Positions 15,198-24,955 are shown, counted from the stretch's first letter. The stretch is DNA of 64,000 nt from Acetobacterium malicum subsp. dehalogenans DSM 11527 (GCF_000472665.1 NZ_AXAC01000003.1:1-64000); one strand, 5' to 3'. A program made the numbers and translations. Notes: generated from the sequence alone by a model not told the origin.

Positions 15198-16222
15198 TGA
15201 AAAAGCTGATTAAGTTATTAAAAAAACTACCTATTATATATATAAGACGCGAGGAACATGGTGATGCATTAATTATTGTAGCTGTCTCAATGGTCTTTAT
15301 AATGGGTATTTTAGCATTGGTCATCGATCTGGGACTGGCTTATTTAAGCACCGGTGAGCAGCAAAAAGCTGCAGATTCAGCCGTGTATTCTGCAGGGCGG
15401 TTGCTACCCATTGAAACAGGCAATACGGCAAAGGTCAATCAAATTAAAAATAGTGCGATTAATTATGCTAGCCTGAATGGATTTGAAGATTTAACGCAAG
15501 ATGATATTATTTTAGGTAAAATCAGCAATGGCCAATACACTGAAATCCGGGTAATTGTCGATAAATCCGTACCCATGAATTTTGCAAAAATTTTTGGGAT
15601 TGATTATCTCGATTTATCAAGAAGCGCTGTTGCAAAACTTTCGCCAGTTATCCGAACCAGCGGGGTTGCCCCGATTGGCTTAACTAAAGATGAAATGGAT
15701 GCCCGAATTGCCAGCAACAACCTGACCCATGTCACCTTAAAATATGGGGTACAAGGTGGTTCAACGTCATTCTTTGGGGCCCTGGATCTCGATGGACAGG
15801 GCGGTGGAGCTAGCGATTATCGGATTTGGATTACTCAGGGTTATGCCGGCGAAATCAGCGTGGGCGATGTGCTTCTGGAAGAAAGCGGAAATATGGTGGG
15901 TCCTACTTATCAGGGTTTTGAAGAACGTTATGCCGCCTGTACCCATTTTGGCGCCCTTAGCGGTGGTGATGGTTGTACCACTGAAAATTTTGAATCGTCC
16001 TGCCCGAGAATTGTCAAAGTACCCATCTATTCCTTTGGCGTCGATAAAAAAACAGTGGTGGTAGAAGGCTTTGCTGCATTTCTACTGGAGAACCAGACAA
16101 ATGATGGATACATCACGGGTTCATTTTTAAATATGGTATCAAATGGAGCATCATCAGGAAGCAATGTTGGCGAAGGTACAGAAGGGGATTTTGGATTATA
16201 TAATTTGATCCTGTCAGAATAA
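15197..16222 (+). CDS. TadG-like pilus assembly protein
   Basis: A 341-residue secreted or membrane-anchored protein with the Tad-like N-terminal domain. A short basic region is followed by EHGDALIIVAVSMVFIMGIL, one transmembrane helix, DLGLAYLSTGEQQKAADSAV (the TadG/Tad signature) and a long extracellular part. The Gly-rich C-terminal region contains four cysteines that could form disulfides. No von Willebrand factor A domain is obvious, so it is shorter than proteobacterial TadG. It overlaps tadE by one base. Confidence 0.75.
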   Translation: MKKLIKLLKKLPIIYIRREEHGDALIIVAVSMVFIMGILALVIDLGLAYLSTGEQQKAADSAVYSAGRLLPIETGNTAKVNQIKNSAINYASLNGFEDLTQDDIILGKISNGQYTEIRVIVDKSVPMNFAKIFGIDYLDLSRSAVAKLSPVIRTSGVAPIGLTKDEMDARIASNNLTHVTLKYGVQGGSTSFFGALDLDGQGGGASDYRIWITQGYAGEISVGDVLLEESGNMVGPTYQGFEERYAACTHFGALSGGDGCTTENFESSCPRIVKVPIYSFGVDKKTVVVEGFAAFLLENQTNDGYITGSFLNMVSNGASSGSNVGEGTEGDFGLYNLILSE

Positions 16223-16290
16223 TTAATAATTGATTGAATTCTGGGTAGATATCAAGCATAAACCCATTAATCAGTCGAATGGAGAAATTT

Positions 16291-16959
16291 ATGAAAAAAC
16301 TCATAATAATCGCATTGATTGTATCATTGATTACCGGATTTGCCATCTTTCAGTTTGCATCATCATTGGAAAAAGGTAAAAATCTAGAAACACAACCGGT
16401 TGTATTAGCGGCCCAGGCAATTCCCAAGGGTACGGTTATTGAAAAAGAAATGCTTAAAATGGCAGATATTCCTATTGAAATGGTACACCCGTTGTCAATT
16501 GCCAATCAGGATGATGTTCTAGGCCGGATTACGAAAGAAAACATTGAAGCCGATGAACAGATTCTGACAAGTCGATTAAGTGATACCAATCAGGAAAACA
16601 ATAATTTATCTTATGCCATTGAACCGAATTATCGGGGGGTAACCATCCTTGTTGATGAAGACAGAGGTGTGGGAGGGTTTTTAACAAAGGGTGACCGGGT
16701 CGATCTTGTCGCGCAAGTATTGGATAATGGCGTGATCAGTTCTCGGTATGTCGTTGAAGACATTGAAATTTTAGAAATTGGGCCCAAAAGTAGTGGAGAC
16801 AAAGGTGGAGAATATACCTCGGTGACACTATTAGTTCCTGCTTCACAGGTTGAAAAAGTACATGCGGCAGTTTTGACTGGCATGGAGATGAAATATCGCC
16901 TGGTACTCCGTTCACCTGTGGATCACGCCATTTTAGCTACGACACCCAATCCGACTTAG
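16291..16959 (+). CDS. cpaB: CpaB/RcpC-type pilus assembly protein with SAF domain
   Basis: A 222-residue protein with an N-terminal membrane anchor (residues 4-22), then the SAF domain: VVLAAQAIPKGTVIEKEMLK and VLGRITKENIEADEQILTSRL. Then follows the CpaB beta domain with YRGVTILVDEDRGVGGFLTKGDRVDLVAQV. In Gram-negative bacteria CpaB works with the outer-membrane secretin; here, with no secretin, it may cap or guide the pilus through the cell wall. Start taken at ATG 16291 because GGAG at 16281-16284 is well spaced; ATG 16279 would overlap that site. Confidence 0.85.
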   Translation: MKKLIIIALIVSLITGFAIFQFASSLEKGKNLETQPVVLAAQAIPKGTVIEKEMLKMADIPIEMVHPLSIANQDDVLGRITKENIEADEQILTSRLSDTNQENNNLSYAIEPNYRGVTILVDEDRGVGGFLTKGDRVDLVAQVLDNGVISSRYVVEDIEILEIGPKSSGDKGGEYTSVTLLVPASQVEKVHAAVLTGMEMKYRLVLRSPVDHAILATTPNPT

Positions 16960-17016
16960 GCTTTCTGATAAACAATAAAGTTCTGCAATCGATAAAAAAC
17001 GAAATGGGGTGAACCG

Positions 17017-18168
17017 ATGGAAAAGATAAAAGTAATGATCGTCGGAAACAATGACAATCGGATCTATGAAATTAAGAGCTTACTGCGGAATGACAAGGTT
17101 GCATTTATCGGATTTTCAAAACATGATGAAAATGTTTTGGATAAGTCGATCAGTTTAAAACCCCATGTGATGATTATCCAATGCGAGGATGAGTACATAG
17201 CCGCTATCGATTTGGCTGAAAAGATCTATATTAAGATACCTGGTTGCGCAGTGATCCTTTTATGTGACAGTTTTGATGTAAGCATGATTGAAAAAGTTAT
17301 GTTGGCCGGGGTGCGAAAAGTTTTGCAGTTCCCGATTGATGCGGAAACATTGACAGAAAATATCGAATTAGCCCATTATATGGAAAAATCCCGGATGGAA
17401 AATTCTGATATGGCCGGATCAAATAATATGCAATCCCGAATCGTCACGGTATTTGGCGCAAAAGGCGGGATTGGGAAGACGACCATCACGGTAAATTTAG
17501 CCGTGTCACTGGCAAAAATGGGAAAAAAAGTGGCTGTTATCGATGCTGATCTTCAGTTTGGAGATGTCAATGTCTATTTCGACATTGATCCCAAGGATAC
17601 CATCTCTGAACTATCCCAGGGTAATGACGCTGGCGACATTGATGCCATCAAAAGAATGATGGCTTTGCACTTTTCGGGAGTCAGTATTGTTTGTGCTCCC
17701 AAAAGTCCGGAATATGCCGAATATGTTTCGCCCAAAAACATCGAAACGATGATCACTACCATGCGACCTTTTTATGATTATATAATAATCGATACGGCTC
17801 CAGTATTTAATGATATTACCATGGCGGCTATCGAAAATTCTAACCTGGTCCTGTTAATTTCAGTTCAAGATATTTCAACTTTGCGTAATACAAAAATAAC
17901 CCTTAATATTCTCGAGTCCCTGCAGCAGAAAGAGAAAACTGAATTAGTCATTAACCGTTTAACAAAGGGACTTGTCAGTCTAAAAGACATGCAACGGGTT
18001 TTAAATGAAGCAGTTAAAAACACGATTACTTTTGACTTTAAGACGGCGACAACCGCTCACAATAAGGGTATTCCCATTGTGTTGGACGCGCCAAAATCGG
18101 AAATCGGTAAGGATCTAAAAAAGCTTGCCAATTATGTAGTGAATACAATCGACCATCGGGTCAGTTGA
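17017..18168 (+). CDS. tadZ: TadZ/CpaE, MinD-like ATPase with degenerate receiver domain
   Basis: A 383-residue localisation factor for the Tad machine. Residues 4-115 have a receiver-like fold (KVMIVGNNDN... VRKVLQFPIDAETL), but the usual phospho-acceptor Asp is replaced (PHVMIIQCEDEY), and the acidic pair is NN-D. Residues about 140-380 form a deviant Walker A ATPase, GAKGGIGKTT near 147-156, with VIDADLQFGDVN and DTAPVFNDITMA. It probably places the pilus complex at a pole or site on the membrane. GGGGTGA site upstream. Confidence 0.9.
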   Translation: MEKIKVMIVGNNDNRIYEIKSLLRNDKVAFIGFSKHDENVLDKSISLKPHVMIIQCEDEYIAAIDLAEKIYIKIPGCAVILLCDSFDVSMIEKVMLAGVRKVLQFPIDAETLTENIELAHYMEKSRMENSDMAGSNNMQSRIVTVFGAKGGIGKTTITVNLAVSLAKMGKKVAVIDADLQFGDVNVYFDIDPKDTISELSQGNDAGDIDAIKRMMALHFSGVSIVCAPKSPEYAEYVSPKNIETMITTMRPFYDYIIIDTAPVFNDITMAAIENSNLVLLISVQDISTLRNTKITLNILESLQQKEKTELVINRLTKGLVSLKDMQRVLNEAVKNTITFDFKTATTAHNKGIPIVLDAPKSEIGKDLKKLANYVVNTIDHRVS

Positions 18169-18194
18169 ATAGAATCAATAGGTGAGGTATAAAA

Positions 18195-19538
18195 ATGGGA
18201 CTTCTGGAAAGAATGGAACAACAGCGGCTGGGACAAAAAGACAGTGCCCAGGAGGAAGGGAAAAAAGAAGTTTTTCATGTTGACATCCACCAGGATCTGA
18301 AGAACAGAGTCCATCAGGAAGTTATTAATGAAATTAACAGTAACAAGGTTGAAAAGGTCGGCAAAGAAAATACCATTGAAATATTAAGAATATTAGAAAA
18401 TGTCATGACTGTTGAAGCCGAAAATATCAACCGGTTGGACCGCAGTCGTATTACGGAAGAATTACTCAATGAGATTATCGGTTATGGACCACTTGAAGTT
18501 CTTTTGAATGATCCGGATATTTCCGAAATCATGGTAAATGGATATAATCGGGTGTATATTGAAAAAAATGGCAAGATTCAATTATCACCGGTTGTTTTTA
18601 AAGATAACCAGCACGTAATGAATGTTATCGATCGGATCGTCTCGTCGGTAGGGCGGCATATTGATGAATCAAGTCCGATGGTGGATGCCCGTCTCCAGGA
18701 CGGATCCCGGGTGAATGTTGTGATACCGCCACTTTCCCTGGTAGGACCAGTCATTACAATTCGAAAATTCTCAAAAAAACCGATTACGACAGATCAGTTA
18801 CTGGGTTATGGTTCCATCTCCAAAAAAATGTTGTCTTTTTTGGAAGCCTGCGTCAAAGGTAAACTGAATATCATTGTTTCGGGGGGGACCGGTAGTGGCA
18901 AAACGACCATGCTCAACGTTCTTTCCAGTTTTATTCCTGATAACGAGCGGATCATCACCATTGAAGACTCGGCCGAACTGCGGTTACTGCAGGATCATGT
19001 CATTACTTTGGAAAGTCGTCCATCCAACCTGGAAGGAAGAGGTAAGGTATCGATTCGGGAACTGGTTGTCAATGCACTCCGAATGCGGCCGGACCGAATC
19101 ATTGTCGGCGAAGTCCGATCGGCTGAAACCATCGATATGCTTCAGGCTATGAATACCGGCCATGATGGTTCCCTGACCACGATTCATGCGAATACCCCAC
19201 GAGATTCGCTGTCGCGGATTGAGACCATGGTTTTAATGTCAGGCATGGATTTACCCTTGCGGGCAATCCGGGATCAGACGACTTCTGCTATTGACATCAT
19301 CATCCAGCAATCCCGGCTCCGGGATGGAACCAGAAAGGTGGTTAATATTACCGAGGTCACTGGACTGGAGGGAGATGTTATCGTTATGCAGGATATTTTC
19401 AGCTATGAAATGACGGGACAATTGGATACCGATGGAAAATTCAAGGGGCGGTTTAAAAGTATGGGCATAAAACCCCGGTGTTTAGAAAAAATTGCCCACA
19501 ATGGGATTATGATCAACGATGATTGGTTTATTGAATAA
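18195..19538 (+). CDS. tadA: TadA/CpaF secretion ATPase
   Basis: A 447-residue hexameric type II/IV secretion ATPase that powers pilus assembly. Walker A is GGTGSGKTT at about 230-238. The Asp box [11 protein letters not shown], Walker [13 protein letters not shown] and His box [13 protein letters not shown] follow in order. The N-terminal [14 protein letters not shown] is characteristic of the CpaF subgroup. It lies 26 nt after tadZ and directly before tadB and tadC, the standard core order. Confidence 0.95.
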   Translation: MGLLERMEQQRLGQKDSAQEEGKKEVFHVDIHQDLKNRVHQEVINEINSNKVEKVGKENTIEILRILENVMTVEAENINRLDRSRITEELLNEIIGYGPLEVLLNDPDISEIMVNGYNRVYIEKNGKIQLSPVVFKDNQHVMNVIDRIVSSVGRHIDESSPMVDARLQDGSRVNVVIPPLSLVGPVITIRKFSKKPITTDQLLGYGSISKKMLSFLEACVKGKLNIIVSGGTGSGKTTMLNVLSSFIPDNERIITIEDSAELRLLQDHVITLESRPSNLEGRGKVSIRELVVNALRMRPDRIIVGEVRSAETIDMLQAMNTGHDGSLTTIHANTPRDSLSRIETMVLMSGMDLPLRAIRDQTTSAIDIIIQQSRLRDGTRKVVNITEVTGLEGDVIVMQDIFSYEMTGQLDTDGKFKGRFKSMGIKPRCLEKIAHNGIMINDDWFIE

Positions 19539-19560
19539 ATAACGTAAATGGGGTAATACA

Positions 19561-20493
19561 ATGAACGCGATAATGGTCACCTTGCTAATGATGATCTCGG
19601 TTTTCTTTTTGGTGTTGCTGTTGCTGTATGCTATTTCTGCCGATCAGCGGCAAATGCAAAAACGATTTGACGCAATGACAAATCTGAGAAGTTCGGATTT
19701 GGCAACATTGAAAAAGGTCAAAAGCAATCGCGACAAATCCAAGCATAAGGTTCTAAAAAAACTGGAGAATGACTTGTCGATGTCCGGAATTCTGATCAGG
19801 CCATCAGAATTTCTGCTTTTCTGGTTTGTCTTGGCCATTGTTCCCTCAACCCTGTTGTTTATGCTGGGTAGCAATATTATCTTTTCAATTATCTTATTGA
19901 TTTTTGGATTATTAACCCCGCCATTATATGTGAATAAAAAAAGAGCGAAACGGGTTGAATTGTTTGAACAACAGCTGATTGACGCCATCAGCATTATGAG
20001 CAGCTGTTTAAAGGCGGGACTCACCTTTCAACAGGCGTTGGTCAGTATTTCAGCGGAAATGCCAAATCCGATTTCAGAAGAATTTGGACGGGTTGTCAAA
20101 GAATTAAAATTAGGAAGCTCGATTGAGACCTCCTTAACCCGATTGTCAGAAAAAATAGGTAGCCAAAACTTTATGATGATTGTTTCAGCGATTCTGATTC
20201 AGCGTCAAACCGGGGGCAATCTCTCCGAAATTTTGACAAATATTTCAGGAACCATCAAGGAACGCTTTAAAATAAAAAACGAAATAAAAGTACTGACCGC
20301 CACTGCCAGAACCTCAGGACTTGTGGTTGGTTTAATGCCCGTGGCAATAATTCTGGTATTTATGCTTTTTAATCCCGATTATGTGACGATTTTCTTTGAA
20401 TCTAATCTAGGCATTGCGATGATTGTCATTGCCATTGTTATGGAAGTGATTGGATACCTGGTGATTCGAAGAATTGTCAATATAAAATTCTAA
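19561..20493 (+). CDS. tadB: TadB inner-membrane platform protein
   Basis: A 310-residue type II secretion F-domain protein. An N-terminal membrane segment (residues 4-24) and a short cytosolic linker precede two hydrophobic segments at about 85-120. Then comes the GspF/TadB motif LIDAISIMSSCLKAGLTFQQAL, with LSEILTNISGTIKER and two C-terminal helices. With TadC it should form the membrane platform on which TadA acts. A GGGG site lies just upstream. Confidence 0.88.
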   Translation: MNAIMVTLLMMISVFFLVLLLLYAISADQRQMQKRFDAMTNLRSSDLATLKKVKSNRDKSKHKVLKKLENDLSMSGILIRPSEFLLFWFVLAIVPSTLLFMLGSNIIFSIILLIFGLLTPPLYVNKKRAKRVELFEQQLIDAISIMSSCLKAGLTFQQALVSISAEMPNPISEEFGRVVKELKLGSSIETSLTRLSEKIGSQNFMMIVSAILIQRQTGGNLSEILTNISGTIKERFKIKNEIKVLTATARTSGLVVGLMPVAIILVFMLFNPDYVTIFFESNLGIAMIVIAIVMEVIGYLVIRRIVNIKF

Positions 20494-20536
20494 TTGTGGT
20501 GACTATTTTATTCAGTTTGAAACGAGGTGGAGTTCA

Positions 20537-21451
20537 ATGATGTTTTTAGCAATAAGTGTTTCAGCTCTGCTTTTTGTCCTGCTCCTAATTATTTTTTATA
20601 ATAAGGCAAGAGTCGCTGATACTAAAAAGAAAAGACTTGATTCGATTAAAAAAAGAAATAAAAGCGATCTGGGAGATGAGTTTGAAAAACCGTTTTTTCA
20701 AAGGGTTATTCTACCGATCTATCAATCATTAATCAAGAAAATTTCCTCCCTGTTCCCCAAGAATAGTGGCGTGCAAAATAAAAAAACCGAAACCAATCTG
20801 AGGCTTGCCGGGTTGCAGCTTGCTGTCAATGAATATAATGCCATTCGGATTGTAGTTTTTGGTGGCTTTTTCATGGGGGCGTTCGTGATGACTTTATTTA
20901 CACGCTGGAACATTTTAAATGAATTATTATTCATGTTTGTTAGTATGTTATTGGGGGTTGTTTTCCCGGTAATCTTTTTAAAACTTAAGATTAATAAGCG
21001 CCAGGGTGCCATTTCAAATGAATTGCCGGATATTATGGATATTTTATGTGTTACCATGGAAGCGGGGTTGGGTTTTGATTCAGCCCTAATTAAAATCGGC
21101 GAGCGCTTAAGTGGGGTATTGGTGGCGGAGCTGAATATTGTCCATTCGGAAATCAACTTTGGAAAACCAAGAAAAGATGCGCTAAAGAGTTTGGCTGATC
21201 GTAATTCGGTCGAAGAATTAAAAACCTTCGTTGGCTCAATTATTCAGGCTGAACAATTGGGGATCCCCATCAATCATGTGCTCAAAGCGCAGTCGGAAGA
21301 ATTGCGGATAAAAAGAAGGCAACGGGCCGAAGAAAAAGCAATGAAAGCACCGGTAAAAATGATGATTCCGCTGGTTTTTTTCGTACTCCCGGTGTTATTT
21401 ATCGTTCTTTTGGGACCGACGATTTTACAGCTTGTTAAACAGTTTGGTTAA
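20537..21451 (+). CDS. tadC: TadC inner-membrane platform protein
   Basis: A 304-residue paralogue of TadB with the same F-domain layout: N-terminal membrane helix, two central helices near 95-145, the motif LPDIMDILCVTMEAGLGFDSAL at about 160-181, and a C-terminal hydrophobic segment. The conserved AQSEELRIKRRQRAEEKAMKAPVKM matches TadC rather than TadB. GAGGTGGAG site before two adjacent ATG codons (20537 and 20540). Confidence 0.88.
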   Translation: MMFLAISVSALLFVLLLIIFYNKARVADTKKKRLDSIKKRNKSDLGDEFEKPFFQRVILPIYQSLIKKISSLFPKNSGVQNKKTETNLRLAGLQLAVNEYNAIRIVVFGGFFMGAFVMTLFTRWNILNELLFMFVSMLLGVVFPVIFLKLKINKRQGAISNELPDIMDILCVTMEAGLGFDSALIKIGERLSGVLVAELNIVHSEINFGKPRKDALKSLADRNSVEELKTFVGSIIQAEQLGIPINHVLKAQSEELRIKRRQRAEEKAMKAPVKMMIPLVFFVLPVLFIVLLGPTILQLVKQFG

Positions 21452-21463
21452 GGGGTATAATAA

Positions 21464-21817
21464 ATGAAGAATTGTATCATCCTAAAAAATGACATCGTAT
21501 TATTCAGTGAGGTAAAAGTAGCTGATCGTTTTGGAACCCGACTGGTTGGTTTATTGAGAACCGCTGGATTGGCTGAGAATCAGGGGCTGCTGCTGAAAAA
21601 ATGTAACCAGGTCCATACCTTTGGGATGAAATTTTTTATCGATGCGATATTTTTATCAAAAGACGGGGATATATTGTACATAGAACATGAAATGGGACCA
21701 GGAAAAGTTAGTCCACATATCAAAAGAGCATACTGGGTATTGGAGCTAAAGTCCGGTTCCGGTCGACAATATCATTTGGAAATCAATCAACGTCTTGTTG
21801 TCAGGCAGAACAATTAG
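21464..21817 (+). CDS. DUF192 family protein in the tad operon
   Basis: A 117-residue protein of the DUF192 fold. It shows the family landmarks ADRFGTRLVGLL, NQVHTFGMKFFIDAIFL and YWVLELKSGS. Most DUF192 proteins are exported, but this one has no signal peptide, as in other copies sitting beside tad genes. It begins only 13 nt after the tadC stop and is therefore almost certainly cotranscribed. The role in pilus biology is not known. Confidence 0.75.
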   Translation: MKNCIILKNDIVLFSEVKVADRFGTRLVGLLRTAGLAENQGLLLKKCNQVHTFGMKFFIDAIFLSKDGDILYIEHEMGPGKVSPHIKRAYWVLELKSGSGRQYHLEINQRLVVRQNN

Positions 21818-21833
21818 AAAGGTATGAGTAATT

Positions 21834-22754
21834 ATGGCAAAAAAATCTGAACAGTTAACCTTAGATGAACTCAGGGATAAGTCTGTCAAGTCAAAAACAA
21901 AACTATCTTTTGGAAAAGAAATGGGCGGATACAATAAAAAACAAGTAACGGATTATATCGACAATTTAACTGAGAATTTACGCAGTGCCGAGGAATCCTT
22001 TAATAACCGGCTTGAAGAATATGCAGCCATGATAACAATGTTAAAACAGGAGCGGGATCAATATGGGGAAATGTATAATTTGTGTAAAAGTTCAAAAATT
22101 GAAATGTCAAATCAAATTGACGAACTGAAAAATGAAAATGAAGAGCTGAGTCAATTAATCAAGGAACTGAGCATCAATCAAAATCCACTGCATTCCGAAT
22201 CTGTCCATACGGATCCCAGAGAAGATAGTGTTGAATCACAAAAAAAACTCGAGGAATATCTGGGCTTTGAACAGGAAAGCAAGGAAATGAAAGCTCAACT
22301 GGATCTGCTTAAGTCAATGGTGCGAGAATTGAACAGTGAACTTGAAACCTATGCCAAAGAAAATATAACCGGGTATGATTCAGGGAACACTTTTGTTGAA
22401 AAAAAGCCAGAAGCGAACGACATCTTAAAAAGTCAATACGACGATATCCTTAAAGAAAGAAGTGCGCTATTGGCAGAAAAAAATCGCCTCAACGATGAGA
22501 ACCATAAACTAACGGGTGAGGTATCGATCTTAAACGAGCAATTAAAAACCATCAATGCAAGATGTAATGAAAGGATTCAGGCGCTACTAACTGATTATGA
22601 GACAAATGCCCAGGAGTTCATTAAGAATCATCAGGAAAGAATGGTTCAGCTCGCCGAAAATATGAATAGTTCATTGAATCTGATCAAAACAGAGGAAGAC
22701 AGGCTGGCGGATTTAAAGATGAAAATGTTCTTAAGTGAGCATAATCAGGAGTGA
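21834..22754 (+). CDS. DivIVA-like coiled-coil protein at the end of the tad operon
   Basis: A 306-residue, highly charged, soluble protein. Residues 30-45 (GGYNKKQVTDYIDNL) match the DivIVA N-terminal lipid-binding module, in which a short RGY/GGY loop precedes a dimerising coil. Almost everything after it is predicted coiled coil, with a low-complexity break near 115-145. DivIVA proteins mark cell poles and septa by sensing membrane curvature. Placed 17 nt after the DUF192 gene, it may anchor the pilus machine. It is shorter on aromatic and basic tip residues than true DivIVA, so the analogy is moderate. Confidence 0.6.
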   Translation: MAKKSEQLTLDELRDKSVKSKTKLSFGKEMGGYNKKQVTDYIDNLTENLRSAEESFNNRLEEYAAMITMLKQERDQYGEMYNLCKSSKIEMSNQIDELKNENEELSQLIKELSINQNPLHSESVHTDPREDSVESQKKLEEYLGFEQESKEMKAQLDLLKSMVRELNSELETYAKENITGYDSGNTFVEKKPEANDILKSQYDDILKERSALLAEKNRLNDENHKLTGEVSILNEQLKTINARCNERIQALLTDYETNAQEFIKNHQERMVQLAENMNSSLNLIKTEEDRLADLKMKMFLSEHNQE

Positions 22755-22766
22755 TAAAACCAAAAA

Positions 22767-22796
22767 TGGGAATTCGGCGAATGTGCCGCGATCCCA
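22767..22796 (+). other. Hairpin at the end of the tad operon
   Basis: TGGGA...CGGC pairs with GCCG...TCCCA around a small internal loop. It lies just after the last tad-linked gene but has no T tract, so it is more likely an RNA 3'-end hairpin than a strong terminator. Confidence 0.35.
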
Positions 22797-22837
22797 AATA
22801 AAATTAGCCAATTTAAGAATATAAATACTGCTTCTGC

Positions 22838-22866
22838 TTGATTTGTCAATGATTCTGTATTAGTAT
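22838..22866 (+). promoter_or_regulatory. Promoter of the degV gene
   Basis: TTGATT (22838-22843), 17-nt spacer, TAGTAT (22861-22866), 31 nt before the start codon. Confidence 0.5.
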
Positions 22867-22897
22867 GGTATCAACGCTAAAAAAAGGAGTGGAAGTA

Positions 22898-23767
22898 ATG
22901 AGCTATGAAATTGTAACGGACTCTTCTGCTAATTTGCCAGATGAATTAATTAATCAATATAACCTGCACATATTATCACTTTTATATCGCATCGGTGAAG
23001 AAGAATATGAGAGTTATATCAAGGGACAGCAAACGGATTTAACTGATTTTTATAAACGGATGCGAAATAAAGAAGCTATCACCACCTCTTGTATGAGTTC
23101 AGGAACCTGTCGTGATTTGTTTGAGAGTATTCTCAGTCAGGGGAAAGACCTTCTCTATATTGGCTTTTCATCTGCGCTCAGTGCAACTTATCAAACCGGT
23201 ATTCAGGTGCTGGAGGAAATGAAAGCTGAGTATCCTAATGCTAAAATTATGTCGGTAGATACCCTGGGGGCATCACTTGGTGAAGGTCTTCTGGTAACCC
23301 ACGCGGCTAAACTTCGAGAAGAGGGGCGGTCCATTGAATCAGTTTATGATTGGTTGATCAAGAATCGATTGCATCTTTGTCACTGGTTTACGGTTGACGA
23401 TTTATTTTTTTTGATGCGCGGGGGCAGAGTCTCAGCGTCAAGTGCGATCATGGGGACGGTATTTAGCATTAAGCCGGTCATGCATATGGATGATTCCGGT
23501 CGTCTGATTCCGGTATCTAAGGTACGGGGGCGAAAAAATTCGCTCCGTGTTCTTTTGGAACAAATGGAACAAACAGCCGTTGATCCCAAAAACCAGACCA
23601 TTTACATTTCTCATGGTGATTGTTTGGAAGATGCTCTTTATCTGGCTGATAAAATAAAACAGAAATTCGGTACTACGGATATTCTCGTTCATCTGATTGA
23701 ACCAGTCATAGGTGCTCATTGTGGCCCGGGAACAGTGGCATTGTTCTTTATTGGCACCGAAAGATAA
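22898..23767 (+). CDS. DegV family fatty-acid-binding protein
   Basis: A 289-residue DegV/EDD-fold protein. DegV proteins bind long-chain fatty acids, and relatives (FakB) present them to the FakA kinase in Firmicutes. Landmarks are the N-terminal YEIVTDSSANLPDEL, the TTSCMSSGTCRDLF loop, and the C-terminal IGAHCGPGTVALFFIG. The start is ATG 22898, 8 nt after GGAG; an in-frame ATG 33 nt upstream lacks a site. Stands alone between promoter and terminator; no fakA nearby. Confidence 0.87.
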   Translation: MSYEIVTDSSANLPDELINQYNLHILSLLYRIGEEEYESYIKGQQTDLTDFYKRMRNKEAITTSCMSSGTCRDLFESILSQGKDLLYIGFSSALSATYQTGIQVLEEMKAEYPNAKIMSVDTLGASLGEGLLVTHAAKLREEGRSIESVYDWLIKNRLHLCHWFTVDDLFFLMRGGRVSASSAIMGTVFSIKPVMHMDDSGRLIPVSKVRGRKNSLRVLLEQMEQTAVDPKNQTIYISHGDCLEDALYLADKIKQKFGTTDILVHLIEPVIGAHCGPGTVALFFIGTER

Positions 23768-23792
23768 GATTATTTACCAGTTAAAATAAACG

Positions 23793-23819
23793 CCTGATGA
23801 TTTCGTCAGGTTTTTTTAT
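23793..23819 (+). terminator. Intrinsic terminator after degV
   Basis: CCTGA...TCAGG stem with an 8-nt loop, followed by seven T residues and further T-rich sequence. Confidence 0.85.
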
Positions 23820-24001
23820 TTTTTAATTTAATAAGCTTTGATTAATTTGACTTAGCGCTTAACAAAGGTGGAAGTCGAAGTAGAATACATAACTCTAGTT
23901 TAAACAGATTGCGATAACAGCGTTTAATCAACTTCAAAAAGGTTATAAATAAAACAAAGCCATTTATGTGGCAGATTATTCTATACTCATGGAGGATTGA
24001 G

Positions 24002-24865
24002 ATGTTTGATAAAATAATTGTTGTTTCTGAGGTTTCAAATGCATCTTCTGAGATGGTGAAATGCGTCAAGAGTCTGAGGTCTCTGGGTGCCGAGGAATGT
24101 TTGCTTATCCAATGTTTTAATCCCCAGGATATTGATGCCGGAGTTTCGTCTTATTTAACGTCTGTATTTAATGAGAATTTAAAAAATCAGTCCGCGATGT
24201 TGGCTGAGCAGGGGTTTAAAGTCAAAACGCAAATCATTTCTGGTAATATCAAAAATGAAATTAATCGGATTGCCCAGGAGGATCAATACTCATTAATTGT
24301 TGTCGGTGCTGAAAACCATTCGATTGTCGGGTCTTTGTTCTTAGGCGGGATTGCTTATGATATTTTATATGGTTCCACAAAGCCAATTTTACTAATCAAA
24401 GATACGAATCAGGATCAATCGATCGATGATACAAAGGATTTGATGCGGCATATATTGTTTCCTACAGATTTTTCTGAGAATGCTGATATCGCATTTGAAA
24501 AAGTTAAGGAGATGGTGAAAAATGGCGTGAAGAAGGTGACGATTTTTCATATTCAGGATGAATCCAAAATTAATCCCTACCTCTTGCATCGATTGGTAGA
24601 GTTTAATGAAGTTGACAATGGCCGGCTTCAAAAACTTAAGGACGAATTGATATCACTAAATGAGGTCGAAGTTGAAATCCAGATACGTTACGGAGCCCCA
24701 ACCGCAGAGATCATTAAACTCGTTGATAAAGAAAAAATTCCTTTGATTGTGATGGGAACCCAGGGGCGCGGTTTTATCAAAGAGATTTTTTTAGGTAGTG
24801 TCAGCCATAATATTGTCCGTCATGCTTCGGCATCCGTTCTGTTGATACCGGGAAACCGCGAATGA
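24002..24865 (+). CDS. Tandem-domain universal stress protein (UspA family)
   Basis: A 287-residue cytosolic protein with two Usp folds. The first domain (1-145) has a degenerate nucleotide loop (GAENHSIVGSLFLGG). The second (146-287) has the ATP-binding pattern G-x2-G-x9-G-S in GTQGRGFIKEIFLGSVSHNIV, so only the second is likely to bind ATP. The start is ATG 24002 with GGAGG 6 nt upstream. It has its own terminator. Usp proteins respond to stress or energy limitation; the specific trigger is unknown. Confidence 0.87.
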   Translation: MFDKIIVVSEVSNASSEMVKCVKSLRSLGAEECLLIQCFNPQDIDAGVSSYLTSVFNENLKNQSAMLAEQGFKVKTQIISGNIKNEINRIAQEDQYSLIVVGAENHSIVGSLFLGGIAYDILYGSTKPILLIKDTNQDQSIDDTKDLMRHILFPTDFSENADIAFEKVKEMVKNGVKKVTIFHIQDESKINPYLLHRLVEFNEVDNGRLQKLKDELISLNEVEVEIQIRYGAPTAEIIKLVDKEKIPLIVMGTQGRGFIKEIFLGSVSHNIVRHASASVLLIPGNRE

Positions 24866-24893
24866 TAAAAAGAAAATATCACGAAAACTAATA

Positions 24894-24937
24894 AACAGTT
24901 GGAATCCGCTGATAAATGGAATTCCAGCTGTTTATTC
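24894..24937 (+). terminator. Intrinsic terminator after the Usp gene
   Basis: A 12-bp stem (AACAGTTGGAAT against ATTCCAGCTGTT, with one GU pair) and a loop of 15 nt, followed by a moderately T-rich tail. Confidence 0.65.
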
Positions 24938-24955
24938 TATTCAGGCAAATAAAAC

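Noticed and set aside
22755-22896. Terminator after the DivIVA-like gene
   Set aside because: The hairpin has no T tract; listed only as a hairpin.
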